This document shows, in pieces, positions 1 through 6,418 of a DNA stretch of 8,891 bases; position 1 is the first letter of the stretch; every line of letters starts with the position of its first letter. The DNA comes from an uncultured Bacteroidales bacterium (GTDB lineage: Bacteria > Bacteroidota > Bacteroidia > Bacteroidales > JAUNSR01). Made by a program: the position numbers and the translations under genes. The stretch lies in the NCBI GenBank assembly GCA_947074245.1, contig CAMTOW010000066.1, forward strand, positions 1 to 8,891, given 5' to 3'. The notes below the pieces were generated by a model, which made no database searches, was not told the DNA's origin, and was given only the letters and a program-made list of their open reading frames with translations.

Positions 1-27
1 CAAAGAGAAACTTAATTATAGAATCAG

Positions 28-615
28 ATGAAGAAGCTCATAATTCCTGTAATGGCGCTGGCTTTTTTCACGGCATGTCAGTCGGGAAAGAAAAATGAAG
101 GAGTTGAAAAAGAAAGCCAATCGGTAACAGCTACCAACGAGACACCAACCGCGGCGGCAGATGAGCGCGGATACTTAGTCAGAGTAGGAGAGATGGCTCC
201 GGATTTTACAATGACACTTACCGACGGGAAAACGATGAAATTGTCGGAGCAGCGCGGGAAAGTAGTTATGCTTCAGTTTACGGCAAGTTGGTGTGGCGTT
301 TGTAGAAAAGAGATGCCGTTTATAGAAAAGGATATCTGGAAAAAATATAAGGACAATCCGAAATTCGCTTTATTCGGAATCGACCGGGATGAACCGCTGG
401 AAACCGTTTTGACATTCGCGACGCAAACCGGTGTGACTTATCCGATGGGATTGGATCCGAATGCTGATATTTTTGCTTTGTACGCGGATCGCAAATCCGG
501 TATCACCCGTAACGTTATCATCAATACAGATGGTAAAATAGCGATGCTGACTCGTCTTTTTAACGAAGAGGAGTTTGAGACAATGTGTCAGGAGATTGAA
601 AAACTACTTCAATAA
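28..615 (+). CDS. Thioredoxin-fold (TlpA/redoxin family) lipoprotein
   Basis: The 195-residue product is a probable cell-envelope thiol-disulfide protein. Residues 1-17 form a lipoprotein signal: two lysines, a hydrophobic stretch, and a lipobox ending FTAC with the lipidated cysteine at 17. A polar, low-complexity linker runs to about residue 48. A TlpA/AhpC-TSA-like domain follows, with the entry motif GEMAPDF (about 54-60) and the redox motif WCGVC (88-92). Family knowledge places such proteins in the periplasm, reducing or exchanging disulfides in exported proteins. Where most thioredoxin-fold proteins have a cis-proline before the last strands (G-V-P-T-like), this one reads SGITRNVII (157-165) with no proline. 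The ATG at 28 is chosen because it gives a complete lipoprotein signal. The gene runs 9 bases ahead of ftsE, so the two are probably cotranscribed. No promoter is visible in the 27 bases upstream. Family is confident; substrate is unknown. Confidence 0.9.
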   Translation: MKKLIIPVMALAFFTACQSGKKNEGVEKESQSVTATNETPTAAADERGYLVRVGEMAPDFTMTLTDGKTMKLSEQRGKVVMLQFTASWCGVCRKEMPFIEKDIWKKYKDNPKFALFGIDRDEPLETVLTFATQTGVTYPMGLDPNADIFALYADRKSGITRNVIINTDGKIAMLTRLFNEEEFETMCQEIEKLLQ

Positions 616-624
616 AACACTCGT

Positions 625-1335
625 ATGCTATTAATAGATTATAAAGGAGTTTCGGTGACCAGACAAGAGTTGCCGATACTCAAAGACGTAGATTTTCAAG
701 TGAGCAAGGGCGATTTCGTTTATACGATCGGGAAAGTCGGTTGCGGAAAAAGTACGTTATTGAAGACCATATATGCCGAAATACCTCTGGAAGGAGGTGA
801 GGCGCATGTGTTGGAATATAATCTTCGGAAAATAAAACGAAAGAAGATCCCTTACTTGCGAAGAAAGATCGGAATCGTTTTTCAAGACTTCCAATTGCTG
901 ACAGACCGATCGGTGACTGCCAATCTGGAGTTCGTATTGCGAGCGACTGGTTGGAAGCGGAAAAATGAGATCCGCGATCGGATTGAAGCCGTGCTGGGGC
1001 AAGTGGGAATGCAGAACAAGGGGTATAAAATGCCGCATCAGTTATCGGGAGGAGAGCAGCAGCGTATCGTTATCGCGCGTGCGTTATTGAATTCGCCCGA
1101 AATTATATTGGCGGATGAGCCGACGGGAAATCTGGATCCGGAAACCGGTGCGATGATCGTATCGCTGCTGCATGAAATCAGCAGTCGAGGAACAGCCGTG
1201 ATCATGTCGACCCACAATCATTTGCTTACAAGGGAATATCCCGGCAGAGTGGTGAGAATTGAAAATTGTACATTAGAAGAAGTTGTTCCTGTTGTAATCG
1301 AACAAAATGAGGAAGAAGAGGTAATTTTGGTATAG
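625..1335 (+). CDS. ftsE: Cell-division ABC transporter ATPase FtsE
   Basis: This 236-residue ABC ATPase matches FtsE in length and motif layout. Walker A is GKVGCGKST (36-44), the Q-loop glutamine is 87 in VFQDFQLL, the signature is LSGGEQQR (140-147), Walker B is IILADEP (160-166) followed by TGNLD, and the switch histidine is 197 in STH. FtsE sits at the inner face of the cytoplasmic membrane with the membrane protein FtsX. In well-studied bacteria, ATP hydrolysis by the pair activates periplasmic peptidoglycan hydrolases at the septum. No ftsX follows; the next gene is lysC under its own promoter, so the partner must be encoded elsewhere. The C-terminal end (about 226-236) is an acidic run, EQNEEEE, then a hydrophobic tail. 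A LolD/MacB-type ATPase is the main alternative, but the IGKVGCGKST context and the compact size favour FtsE. The start at 625 gives the usual short N-terminus before the first strand. Confidence 0.88.
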   Translation: MLLIDYKGVSVTRQELPILKDVDFQVSKGDFVYTIGKVGCGKSTLLKTIYAEIPLEGGEAHVLEYNLRKIKRKKIPYLRRKIGIVFQDFQLLTDRSVTANLEFVLRATGWKRKNEIRDRIEAVLGQVGMQNKGYKMPHQLSGGEQQRIVIARALLNSPEIILADEPTGNLDPETGAMIVSLLHEISSRGTAVIMSTHNHLLTREYPGRVVRIENCTLEEVVPVVIEQNEEEEVILV

Positions 1336-1364
1336 ATTTTTCTTTAAAAAGCACAGAAAAATAT

Positions 1365-1372
1365 TATTTTTG
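1365..1372 (+). promoter_or_regulatory. Probable lysC promoter, -7 element TATTTTTG
   Basis: TATTTTTG fits the Bacteroidetes -7 consensus TAnnTTTG exactly and lies 132 bases before the lysC start. No clear TTG-type -33 element is seen at the expected distance; the region around 1337-1348 is T-rich. Transcription would begin near 1379-1381, leaving a leader of about 123 bases. An AT-only-like hairpin (ATTTTTCT at 1336-1343 with AGAAAAAT at 1355-1362) lies directly upstream, just after the ftsE stop. Confidence 0.55.
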
Positions 1373-1379
1373 CCTTGCA

Positions 1380-1503
1380 AATGAATGAAGTGGTAGCGGT
1401 TTGATGAAAATCGCCACAAATTCGCCAAGTGGATGAGGAAGGTCTCCCTTAATGACGCCCAAACTTAAAATTAAAAAGAGAAAACCTTTAATTAAAAACG
1501 GAA
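1380..1503 (+). promoter_or_regulatory. Structured lysC leader, candidate cis-regulatory RNA
   Basis: The predicted 5' leader contains a clear hairpin. GCGGTTT (1396-1402) pairs with AAATCGC (1408-1414) through one G-U pair and a five-base loop, and GTG (1390-1392) extends the stem by pairing with CAC (1415-1417) across a three-base bulge. The same CCAC (1414-1417) could instead pair with GTGG at 1429-1432, so two folds compete. A second weak stem pairs AATTAAA with TTTAATT shortly before the start codon. Two very short reading frames (1404-1436, 10 codons; 1433-1468, 11 codons) overlap at ATGA. None of this matches the lysine riboswitch, which is much longer. A regulatory role is inference. 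Confidence 0.3.
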
Positions 1504-2820
1504 ATGAAAGTTTTAAAGTTTGGTGGAACATCTGTGGGTTCAGCACAGAGAATAAAAGATGTTGCGAAATTAATCCTTGACGGAGAGCAAAAAATCGTGG
1601 TGTTGTCCGCTATGTCGGGAACAACGAATACGCTCGTAGAGATTTCAGATTATCTTTATAAGAAAAACCCGGTGGGAGCCAATGAAATCATCAATACACT
1701 GGAACGTAAGTATTTTGATACAATAAATGAGCTTTATTCTACCGACGAATACAAAGCACAGGCTAAAAAATGCATCAAAGCTAATTTTGACTATATCCGT
1801 TCGTTTACCAAAGACCTATTTACGTTATTCGAAGAGAAGGTCGTATTGGCACAGGGCGAGTTGATGTCTACAGCGATGATGAATCTATATTTGCAGGAAC
1901 TAGGCGTGAAATCAATCATGCTGCCTGCTTTGGATTATGCGCGTACCGATAAAAACGCAGAGCCGGATCCCGCTTATATCCGCGAGAAACTGACTGCGAT
2001 GTTAGAGCATAACCCGAATTTCGAAATTTATATCACACAGGGATATATTTGTCGTAACGCTTATGGCGAGATCGATAATCTTCAACGTGGAGGTAGCGAC
2101 TATTCTGCATCGTTGATCGGTGCGGCTATCAATGCTGATGAGATTCAGATCTGGACAGATATCGATGGTATGCACAATAATGACCCTCGTTACGTAGATA
2201 ATACACAGCCGATTCGTCAACTTCATTTTGAAGAAGCCGCGGAATTGGCTTATTTCGGAGCGAAAATTTTGCATCCTACCTGTATCACACCCGCTAAATT
2301 GAATAACATTCCTGTAAGATTGCTAAATACAATGGAACCGGCTGCACCGGGTACATTGATTTCAAACGAAACGGAATTGAAAAAAATCAAGGCGGTAGCG
2401 GCAAAAGACGGTATCACCGCTATTAAAATCAAATCGGGACGTATGCTGATGGCGCATGGGTTCATGCGTAAAGTATTCGAAATCTTCGAAACTTATCAGA
2501 CAGCAGTCGATATGGTGACTACATCGGAAGTGGGTGTGTCATTGACTATCGATAATAAACGTCACTTACCGGAAGTTCTTGATGATCTTAAGAAATTCGG
2601 TACGGTTACGGTGGATGAGGATATGGTGATCATCTGTGTAGTGGGAGATCTTCAGTGGCAGAATCTTGGTTTCGAGGCGAAAGTCGTAGAAGCCTTGAAA
2701 GAGATTCCGGTACGAATGATTTCTTATGGTGGAAGTAACTATAATATTTCGATTCTTGTAGAGGCGAAGGATAAGAAAGCGGCACTACAGGCATTGAGCG
2801 ATAATCTTTTTAATAAATAA
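1504..2820 (+). CDS. lysC: Aspartate kinase, monofunctional, lysine-sensitive type
   Basis: Aspartate kinase phosphorylates aspartate, the first step toward lysine, threonine, methionine and diaminopimelate, in the cytoplasm. The 438-residue protein has the kinase domain at about 1-285, with KFGGTS (5-10), the RGGSDYSA nucleotide-site motif (195-202) and WTDIDGM (217-223) followed by DPR. Two ACT regulatory domains fill about 297-438. In the first ACT domain, TTSEVGVSLT (339-348) lines up with TTSEVSVALT of E. coli LysC (AKIII). Residues corresponding to the known lysine-desensitising positions M318, T344, S345 and T352 are all retained here (M314, T340, S341, T348). Lysine inhibition is therefore predicted. 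There is no fused homoserine dehydrogenase. The ATG at 1504 gives the canonical MKVLKFGG start. The gene has its own promoter and leader, and is followed by a terminator and lysA. Confidence 0.96.
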   Translation: MKVLKFGGTSVGSAQRIKDVAKLILDGEQKIVVLSAMSGTTNTLVEISDYLYKKNPVGANEIINTLERKYFDTINELYSTDEYKAQAKKCIKANFDYIRSFTKDLFTLFEEKVVLAQGELMSTAMMNLYLQELGVKSIMLPALDYARTDKNAEPDPAYIREKLTAMLEHNPNFEIYITQGYICRNAYGEIDNLQRGGSDYSASLIGAAINADEIQIWTDIDGMHNNDPRYVDNTQPIRQLHFEEAAELAYFGAKILHPTCITPAKLNNIPVRLLNTMEPAAPGTLISNETELKKIKAVAAKDGITAIKIKSGRMLMAHGFMRKVFEIFETYQTAVDMVTTSEVGVSLTIDNKRHLPEVLDDLKKFGTVTVDEDMVIICVVGDLQWQNLGFEAKVVEALKEIPVRMISYGGSNYNISILVEAKDKKAALQALSDNLFNK

Positions 2821-2843
2821 CTCCTTTAGGAGATTGTGAATAA

Positions 2844-2890
2844 TAAAGGCGTAAAGATGCATGAAAACTTCTTTGCGCCTTTGTGTTTTC
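2844..2890 (+). terminator. Hairpin terminator between lysC and lysA
   Basis: AAAGGCGTAAAGA (2845-2857) pairs with TCTTTGCGCCTTT (2870-2882) as a 13-pair stem with one G-U pair and a 12-base loop, followed by a broken T run (TTTGTGTTTT). The imperfect T tract suggests partial rather than complete termination, which would let some lysC transcripts reach lysA. A shorter perfect inverted repeat (CTCCT/AGGAG, 2821-2832) directly follows the lysC stop. Confidence 0.7.
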
Positions 2891-2928
2891 CGATTGTCCC
2901 ATTACGGATTTAATCAGACGAATAATAT

Positions 2929-4086
2929 ATGAAAACAAATTTTCCGGTTGAACAGTTGAGAGGGTTGCAGACTCCGTTTTATTATTATGATATGTCTCTT
3001 TTACAAGCGACATTGGATGTCATAAAAAAAGAAACAGCCAAATACCAAGGGTATCATGTGCATTATGCCGTAAAGGCGAATGCGAACGATAAGATCATTA
3101 AGTTGATCTGTGACAATGGTTTCGGTGTGGATTGCGTGAGCGGTGGTGAAGTGAAGGCCGGATTGGATGCCGGATGCGCTCCTGAAAAGATCGTTTATGC
3201 CGGAGTAGGTAAAGCCGATTGGGAAATCAATCTGGGTTTGGACGCCGATATCTTTTGTTTTAATGTAGAGTCGTTGCCCGAACTTGAAATCATCAATGAA
3301 CTTGCTGCGCAGAAAGGGAAAGTTGCCCGTATCGCCTTGCGTATCAACCCGAACGTAGATGCCCATACGCATCATTATATCACAACCGGATTGAACGAAA
3401 ACAAGTTCGGTATCAGCATGGAGCATCTGGACGGGATGATCGAGCGGATCGCATCGATGGCGAATGTCAAGCTGATCGGTTTGCATTTTCATATCGGATC
3501 GCAGATTCTCGAAACCGAACCATTCATGAATTTGTGTCTTCGTGTGAATGAGATTCAAGATCAACTTGATGCCAAAGGTGTCAACGTTGAAATTATCAAT
3601 GTAGGGGGCGGTTTGGGTATCGATTATAAGAATCCGGATCAAAATCCTATTCCTGATTTCGCGGGATATTTCGCCACATTCAATGAACATCTGAAACTTA
3701 GAGACGGGCAGGAATTGCATTTCGAATTGGGCCGTGCGGTCGTTTGCCAGTGCGGTTCATTGATCACGAAAGTTCTTTATGTGAAAGAAGGCGTGAATAA
3801 GAAATTCGTAATCGTAGATGCAGGTATGAGTGATTTGATTCGTCCGGCATTGTATGGCGCTCATCATGAAATAGAAAATCTTACATCAACGGGTGCAGAA
3901 CAAACATACGATGTAGTTGGGCCTATCTGCGAATCGTCCGATTGTTTCGGAAAAGAAGAACGTCTGCCGGAAACGAAGCGCGGGGATCTTTTCGCATTGC
4001 GGAGTGCCGGAGCGTATGGACAGATTATGGCGTGTCAATATAATTGCAGAACGCTGCCTGCGGCTATCTACTCGAATGAATTGTAA
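2929..4086 (+). CDS. lysA: Diaminopimelate decarboxylase
   Basis: LysA removes CO2 from meso-diaminopimelate to make L-lysine, the last step of the pathway, in the cytoplasm with pyridoxal phosphate. The 385-residue protein is a fold-type III decarboxylase. The PLP lysine is K49 in YAVKAN, HIGSQ (188-192) and GGGLG (226-230) form the TIM-barrel and phosphate-binding part, and GPICESSDCFG (331-341) supplies the active-site cysteine C334 from the partner subunit. GAYG (361-364) leads into the C-terminal barrel. The glycine-rich site reads ELGRAVV (266-272), where many LysA proteins have EPGR; this substitution lies outside the catalytic residues. An ornithine/arginine-type decarboxylase is unlikely given the GPICESSD motif and the neighbouring lysC. 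The ATG at 2929 gives the expected short N-terminus. No good TAnnTTTG promoter is seen in 2883-2928, so readthrough from lysC or a nonstandard promoter is possible. Confidence 0.95.
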   Translation: MKTNFPVEQLRGLQTPFYYYDMSLLQATLDVIKKETAKYQGYHVHYAVKANANDKIIKLICDNGFGVDCVSGGEVKAGLDAGCAPEKIVYAGVGKADWEINLGLDADIFCFNVESLPELEIINELAAQKGKVARIALRINPNVDAHTHHYITTGLNENKFGISMEHLDGMIERIASMANVKLIGLHFHIGSQILETEPFMNLCLRVNEIQDQLDAKGVNVEIINVGGGLGIDYKNPDQNPIPDFAGYFATFNEHLKLRDGQELHFELGRAVVCQCGSLITKVLYVKEGVNKKFVIVDAGMSDLIRPALYGAHHEIENLTSTGAEQTYDVVGPICESSDCFGKEERLPETKRGDLFALRSAGAYGQIMACQYNCRTLPAAIYSNEL

Positions 4087-4119
4087 ATAATACGAATCGA
4101 AAGATTGTAATAAAAGTAT

Positions 4120-4173
4120 AAAGTCTCTTTTCTATCTCAAAAAACAAGATTGAGTTAGAAAAGAGACTTTTTC
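4120..4173 (+). terminator. Long-stem terminator after lysA
   Basis: The arms 4120-4140 and 4150-4170 are complementary over 21 positions with a single mismatch, around a nine-base loop (4141-4149). The stem ends in a T run (4168-4172). It lies 33 bases past the lysA stop and should end the lys transcript efficiently. Confidence 0.9.
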
Positions 4174-4239
4174 ATTTGAACTAACTTTTTTGAATAGTTG
4201 TTATTCAGTAAGAATTTAACTACTAAAAAAGTGTTCATT

Positions 4240-5220
4240 ATGAAAAAAATAATTGCGTTGCTTTTATTGGCCGGTTTGGTTGCAGGTTGTAAAGGTAAAA
4301 AGAACAGGCTTCCCGACGGAATGACCGAAAAAGGTTTGGCGGAACATATTGATAAAGAGGAGAAAGGCTATGCCAAAACAGAGGGAACCTGGATTCCAGA
4401 TACCGTTTATTCGGCAGGGTTGACATATTGTTACGGAACCGTATGGGCCGGGGATCGGCTTTTGATTTCCAACTATGGCGGAGAGAAACTCGATCCGCTA
4501 TCGGTAGGAGGCAAAGGGTATATCATGCAGTTGAAAGACGGCGTACTATCTGAATATATTCCGGCAGGAGGAGATTTGAATTCTCCTAAAGGGATGGCTA
4601 TTTACGGAGACTATCTTTTTGTAGCGGATATCAGCAGCGTATTGGTCTACAATATGAAGAACCTGAAAGCGAAACCGCAGGTATTGATGTTGCCTCCGAA
4701 CAACGTATTCGTAAGCGATGTCGCATTCCGCGATAATTTCCTATATATTTCCGTTCGTGACGCAGCATCGGTTTATATGACCGAAGTGAAAGATCCTGCC
4801 AATATGAAGCAGTCGGAAATCGATCTTTATCTTTCGACCGTAAGCGGACCGAACGGTATGACGATCTATAAAGATACGATGTATGTGATGTCGTATCCGG
4901 TAAACGATTCGATTGGAGAGCAAAATTCGATATATATGGTTTTGAATATGCTCGACGTGAATCCGATGTTGTATAAACTGGAAAGTCTGCCCGGATATTA
5001 TTGCGGTATCCAATATGATCCGGTAAGTCGGATGGTGTATTATACCGATGATTTGAATGGTCAGTTGCGCAGTATCGATATGGCTACGGGCGATAACAAA
5101 GTGATTTTCCCTGAACATATCTTGTTGGCTCCGCAAATGCTGACTTTGGCAAACGGTAAACTATATGTTCCGGATGTCGACGAAAGCAAGCTGTATGTAT
5201 TTACCATACCTAAAAAATAA
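4240..5220 (+). CDS. Predicted beta-propeller lipoprotein (SMP-30/NHL-like), function unknown
   Basis: The 326-residue product begins with a lipoprotein signal: MKK, a hydrophobic core, and a lipobox VAGC with cysteine 17. A Lys-rich stretch, not an acidic one, follows the cysteine. After a charged linker (about 20-55) come recurring beta-strand units typical of propeller blades: SPKGMAIYGDYLFVAD (115-130), VSDVAFRDNFLYISV (158-172), GPNGMTIYKDTMYVMS (203-218), GIQYDPVSRMVYYTD (256-270) and PQMLTLANGKLYVPD (298-312). The pattern 'G-M-x-hydrophobic, then D/N-x-hydrophobic-Y-hydrophobic' resembles NHL and SMP-30/gluconolactonase-like propellers. I recognise no catalytic or metal-site set with confidence. 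The ATG at 4240 is preferred over the in-frame TTG at 4198, which would put 14 extra residues before the signal peptide. The gene is a single unit bounded by terminators on both sides. Probably anchored in the envelope; substrate unknown. Confidence 0.8.
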   Translation: MKKIIALLLLAGLVAGCKGKKNRLPDGMTEKGLAEHIDKEEKGYAKTEGTWIPDTVYSAGLTYCYGTVWAGDRLLISNYGGEKLDPLSVGGKGYIMQLKDGVLSEYIPAGGDLNSPKGMAIYGDYLFVADISSVLVYNMKNLKAKPQVLMLPPNNVFVSDVAFRDNFLYISVRDAASVYMTEVKDPANMKQSEIDLYLSTVSGPNGMTIYKDTMYVMSYPVNDSIGEQNSIYMVLNMLDVNPMLYKLESLPGYYCGIQYDPVSRMVYYTDDLNGQLRSIDMATGDNKVIFPEHILLAPQMLTLANGKLYVPDVDESKLYVFTIPKK

Positions 5221-5257
5221 GATCCATCGATAATTGATTGAATTTATAGCAAAAGCG

Positions 5258-5292
5258 AAAAGGGAATGACTCTGCAGAATCATTCCCTTTTT
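5258..5292. terminator. Two-way terminator between convergent genes
   Basis: AAAAGGGAATGA (5258-5269) pairs perfectly with TCATTCCCTTTT (5280-5291) around a ten-base loop containing CTGCAG. A T run follows on the plus strand and, because the stem starts with A's, a T run also follows on the minus strand. It lies 37 bases after the lipoprotein stop and about 50 bases after the transporter stop, so it can serve both genes. Confidence 0.85.
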
Positions 5293-5315
5293 CATTTCAG
5301 TTGTTGTTGTAGTTT

Positions 5316-5342
5316 ACGTTCGGCGCAGTAGAATGCCGACGT
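5316..5342 (-). other. Inverted repeat directly after the transporter stop
   Basis: ACGT-t-CGGC (5316-5324) pairs with GCCGACGT (5335-5342), eight pairs with one bulged base and a ten-base loop. It abuts the minus-strand stop codon (5345-5343) and has no T run, so it is not a terminator by itself. It may stabilise the 3' end of the transporter mRNA or have no role. Confidence 0.35.
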
Positions 5343-6140
5343 TTATTTTTTTAGATGATCTAATTTCTCATAGACATACCAATATAATCCACCTACGAAG
5401 ATTGCGCCACCCGCGATATTACCCAATGTGGCAGGCAACAGGTTCTTTATGAACAAGTCATAGAACGAGATGTCAAAACCTTCGAGCATCGCCAGCGGGA
5501 TAAAAAACATATTCGCAATGCTGTGTTCGTATCCGATCGCCACAAATGTCATTACAGGCCACCAGATACCTAATATCTTTCCGGTAGTGTCTTTCGCAGA
5601 CATCCCTAACCACATCGCTAGGCAAACCAACCAATTGGCTCCGACTCCTTTTAAAAACGTAACGAAAAACGGATTGGATGTTTTGGCGATAGCGATCTTT
5701 CCGATTCCGGACAGCCATGGTTCGTAGTGAGAGATACCGGTCAGATAAACCAGAAAAAAGGTAAAGAACAACGCTCCCACGAAATTGCCCGTCCAAACCA
5801 ATGTCCAGTTGCGAAATGCCGTTTTCCAGGGTTGGCGTCCACCCATCGTATTGGTGATGAAATAAGCGCAATTGCCTGTAAACAATTCCGCTCCAGCCAA
5901 AACGACCAGCATCAAGCCAATCGGGAATGCTGCTCCCATGAGAAGCTTCACCATGCCGGGATTCTCCGACGCGATACCCGGAAAACCATAACCGAACAGA
6001 ACGGACAAAAGCCCACCCATAGAGATGTATGCGCCAGCCAGAAAACTCAGCACCGCGATTTTTCGGAAACTGTAATTTCCTTTGTCAATAGCTGCTTTCC
6101 CTGCATAGGCTACGATTTCCTTCGGAGATAATATGCTCAT
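5343..6140 (-). CDS. Formate/nitrite transporter (FocA/NirC family)
   Basis: This 265-residue, six-helix inner-membrane protein belongs to the FNT family of pentameric channels for formate, nitrite or hydrosulfide. Both family signatures are present: AGAELFTGN (82-90) and GANWLVCLA (167-175). Aligning on the central histidine H206 (GYEHSIANMF), the residues lining the E. coli FocA pore all fall in register: F72, L76, T88, K153, N169 and F199 for FocA F75, L79, T91, K156, N172 and F202. A working channel is therefore likely. Substrate cannot be settled from sequence; formate is plausible for a fermenting Bacteroidetes, but no pfl or nitrite-reductase gene is adjacent. The start is the ATG at 6140 (MSILSPKEI). 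The in-frame TTG at 6182 is rejected because the promoter's -7 element lies inside that extension. Transcribed alone, convergent with the lipoprotein gene. Confidence 0.92.
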   Translation of the reverse strand: MSILSPKEIVAYAGKAAIDKGNYSFRKIAVLSFLAGAYISMGGLLSVLFGYGFPGIASENPGMVKLLMGAAFPIGLMLVVLAGAELFTGNCAYFITNTMGGRQPWKTAFRNWTLVWTGNFVGALFFTFFLVYLTGISHYEPWLSGIGKIAIAKTSNPFFVTFLKGVGANWLVCLAMWLGMSAKDTTGKILGIWWPVMTFVAIGYEHSIANMFFIPLAMLEGFDISFYDLFIKNLLPATLGNIAGGAIFVGGLYWYVYEKLDHLKK

Positions 6141-6171
6141 AAAGTTGTGATAAATCTTAAAAATGCGGGCG

Positions 6172-6179
6172 CAAATATA
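6172..6179 (-). promoter_or_regulatory. Transporter promoter, -7 element TATATTTG (minus strand)
   Basis: Read on the minus strand, TATATTTG matches TAnnTTTG exactly, 31 bases ahead of the ATG at 6140. Transcription would start near 6165, giving a short leader and excluding the upstream TTG as a start. No clear TTG at -33 was found. Confidence 0.6.
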
Positions 6180-6329
6180 CAATCTGCCTGAAAAACAGAT
6201 ACTAGCCGATCCCTTAATATGTATGAATTAAATGTTAAATTAACTTTTATGCAATTGTAATCAGCTGTTTCTAACGTCTTTTACTCTTTCTTTTAAAACG
6301 TTGCTCTATTCTTCAGGCGGATATTTCGC

Positions 6330-6337
6330 TATCTTTG
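6330..6337 (+). promoter_or_regulatory. ABC-F gene promoter, -7 element TATCTTTG
   Basis: TATCTTTG is the most typical form of the Bacteroidetes -7 element and is followed by CACCC. A TTG at 6301-6303 is a possible -33 element, but its 26-base spacing is longer than usual. Transcription near 6344 would leave a leader of about 75 bases. Confidence 0.65.
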
Positions 6338-6382
6338 CACCCGTTTTAAAACTCCCCAATTATTTTAAAGTACTAATTAACG

Positions 6383-6401
6383 CTTCCGATCTTCCGATCG
6401 G
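6383..6401 (+). repeat. Tandem octamer CTTCCGAT x2 forming a small hairpin
   Basis: CTTCCGAT occurs twice back to back (6383-6390, 6391-6398). Followed by CGG, it makes a six-pair hairpin: CCGATC (6386-6391) with GATCGG (6396-6401), loop TTCC. The hairpin ends 17 bases before the ABC-F start codon, near the ribosome entry region. Confidence 0.6.
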
Positions 6402-6418
6402 CAGAATAATAATATTAT

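Noticed and set aside
1380..1503. A lysine riboswitch upstream of lysC
   Set aside because: The leader of about 123 bases is shorter than the lysine aptamer, and I cannot find its five-helix layout or a terminator stem.
3001..3720. A 239-codon open frame on the minus strand inside lysA
   Set aside because: It is fully antisense to a confident, full-length lysA, resembles no known family, and has a composition expected from reading the opposite strand of a coding gene.
4741..5136. A His/Ile/Arg-rich minus-strand open frame inside the propeller lipoprotein gene
   Set aside because: It is antisense to a well-supported gene. The unusual His/Ile/Arg richness comes from reverse-reading of ATA/GAT/CGT-type codons, and no promoter or start context is seen.
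5473..6131. Open frames on both strands overlapping the formate/nitrite transporter gene
   Set aside because: The transporter frame carries both family signatures and all pore residues. The others show no domain or membrane pattern.
6383..6398. Resemblance of the CTTCCGATCT stretch to the end of a common sequencing adapter
   Set aside because: The match covers only a short stretch, with the preceding bases differing from the adapter. It sits naturally between a promoter and a start codon, so chance similarity is likelier than an assembly artefact.
6183..6418. A small gene or noncoding RNA in the divergent intergenic region
   Set aside because: The region is AT-rich, holds two divergent promoter elements, a GTTTTAAAAC palindrome and the octamer hairpin, but no credible reading frame or terminator.
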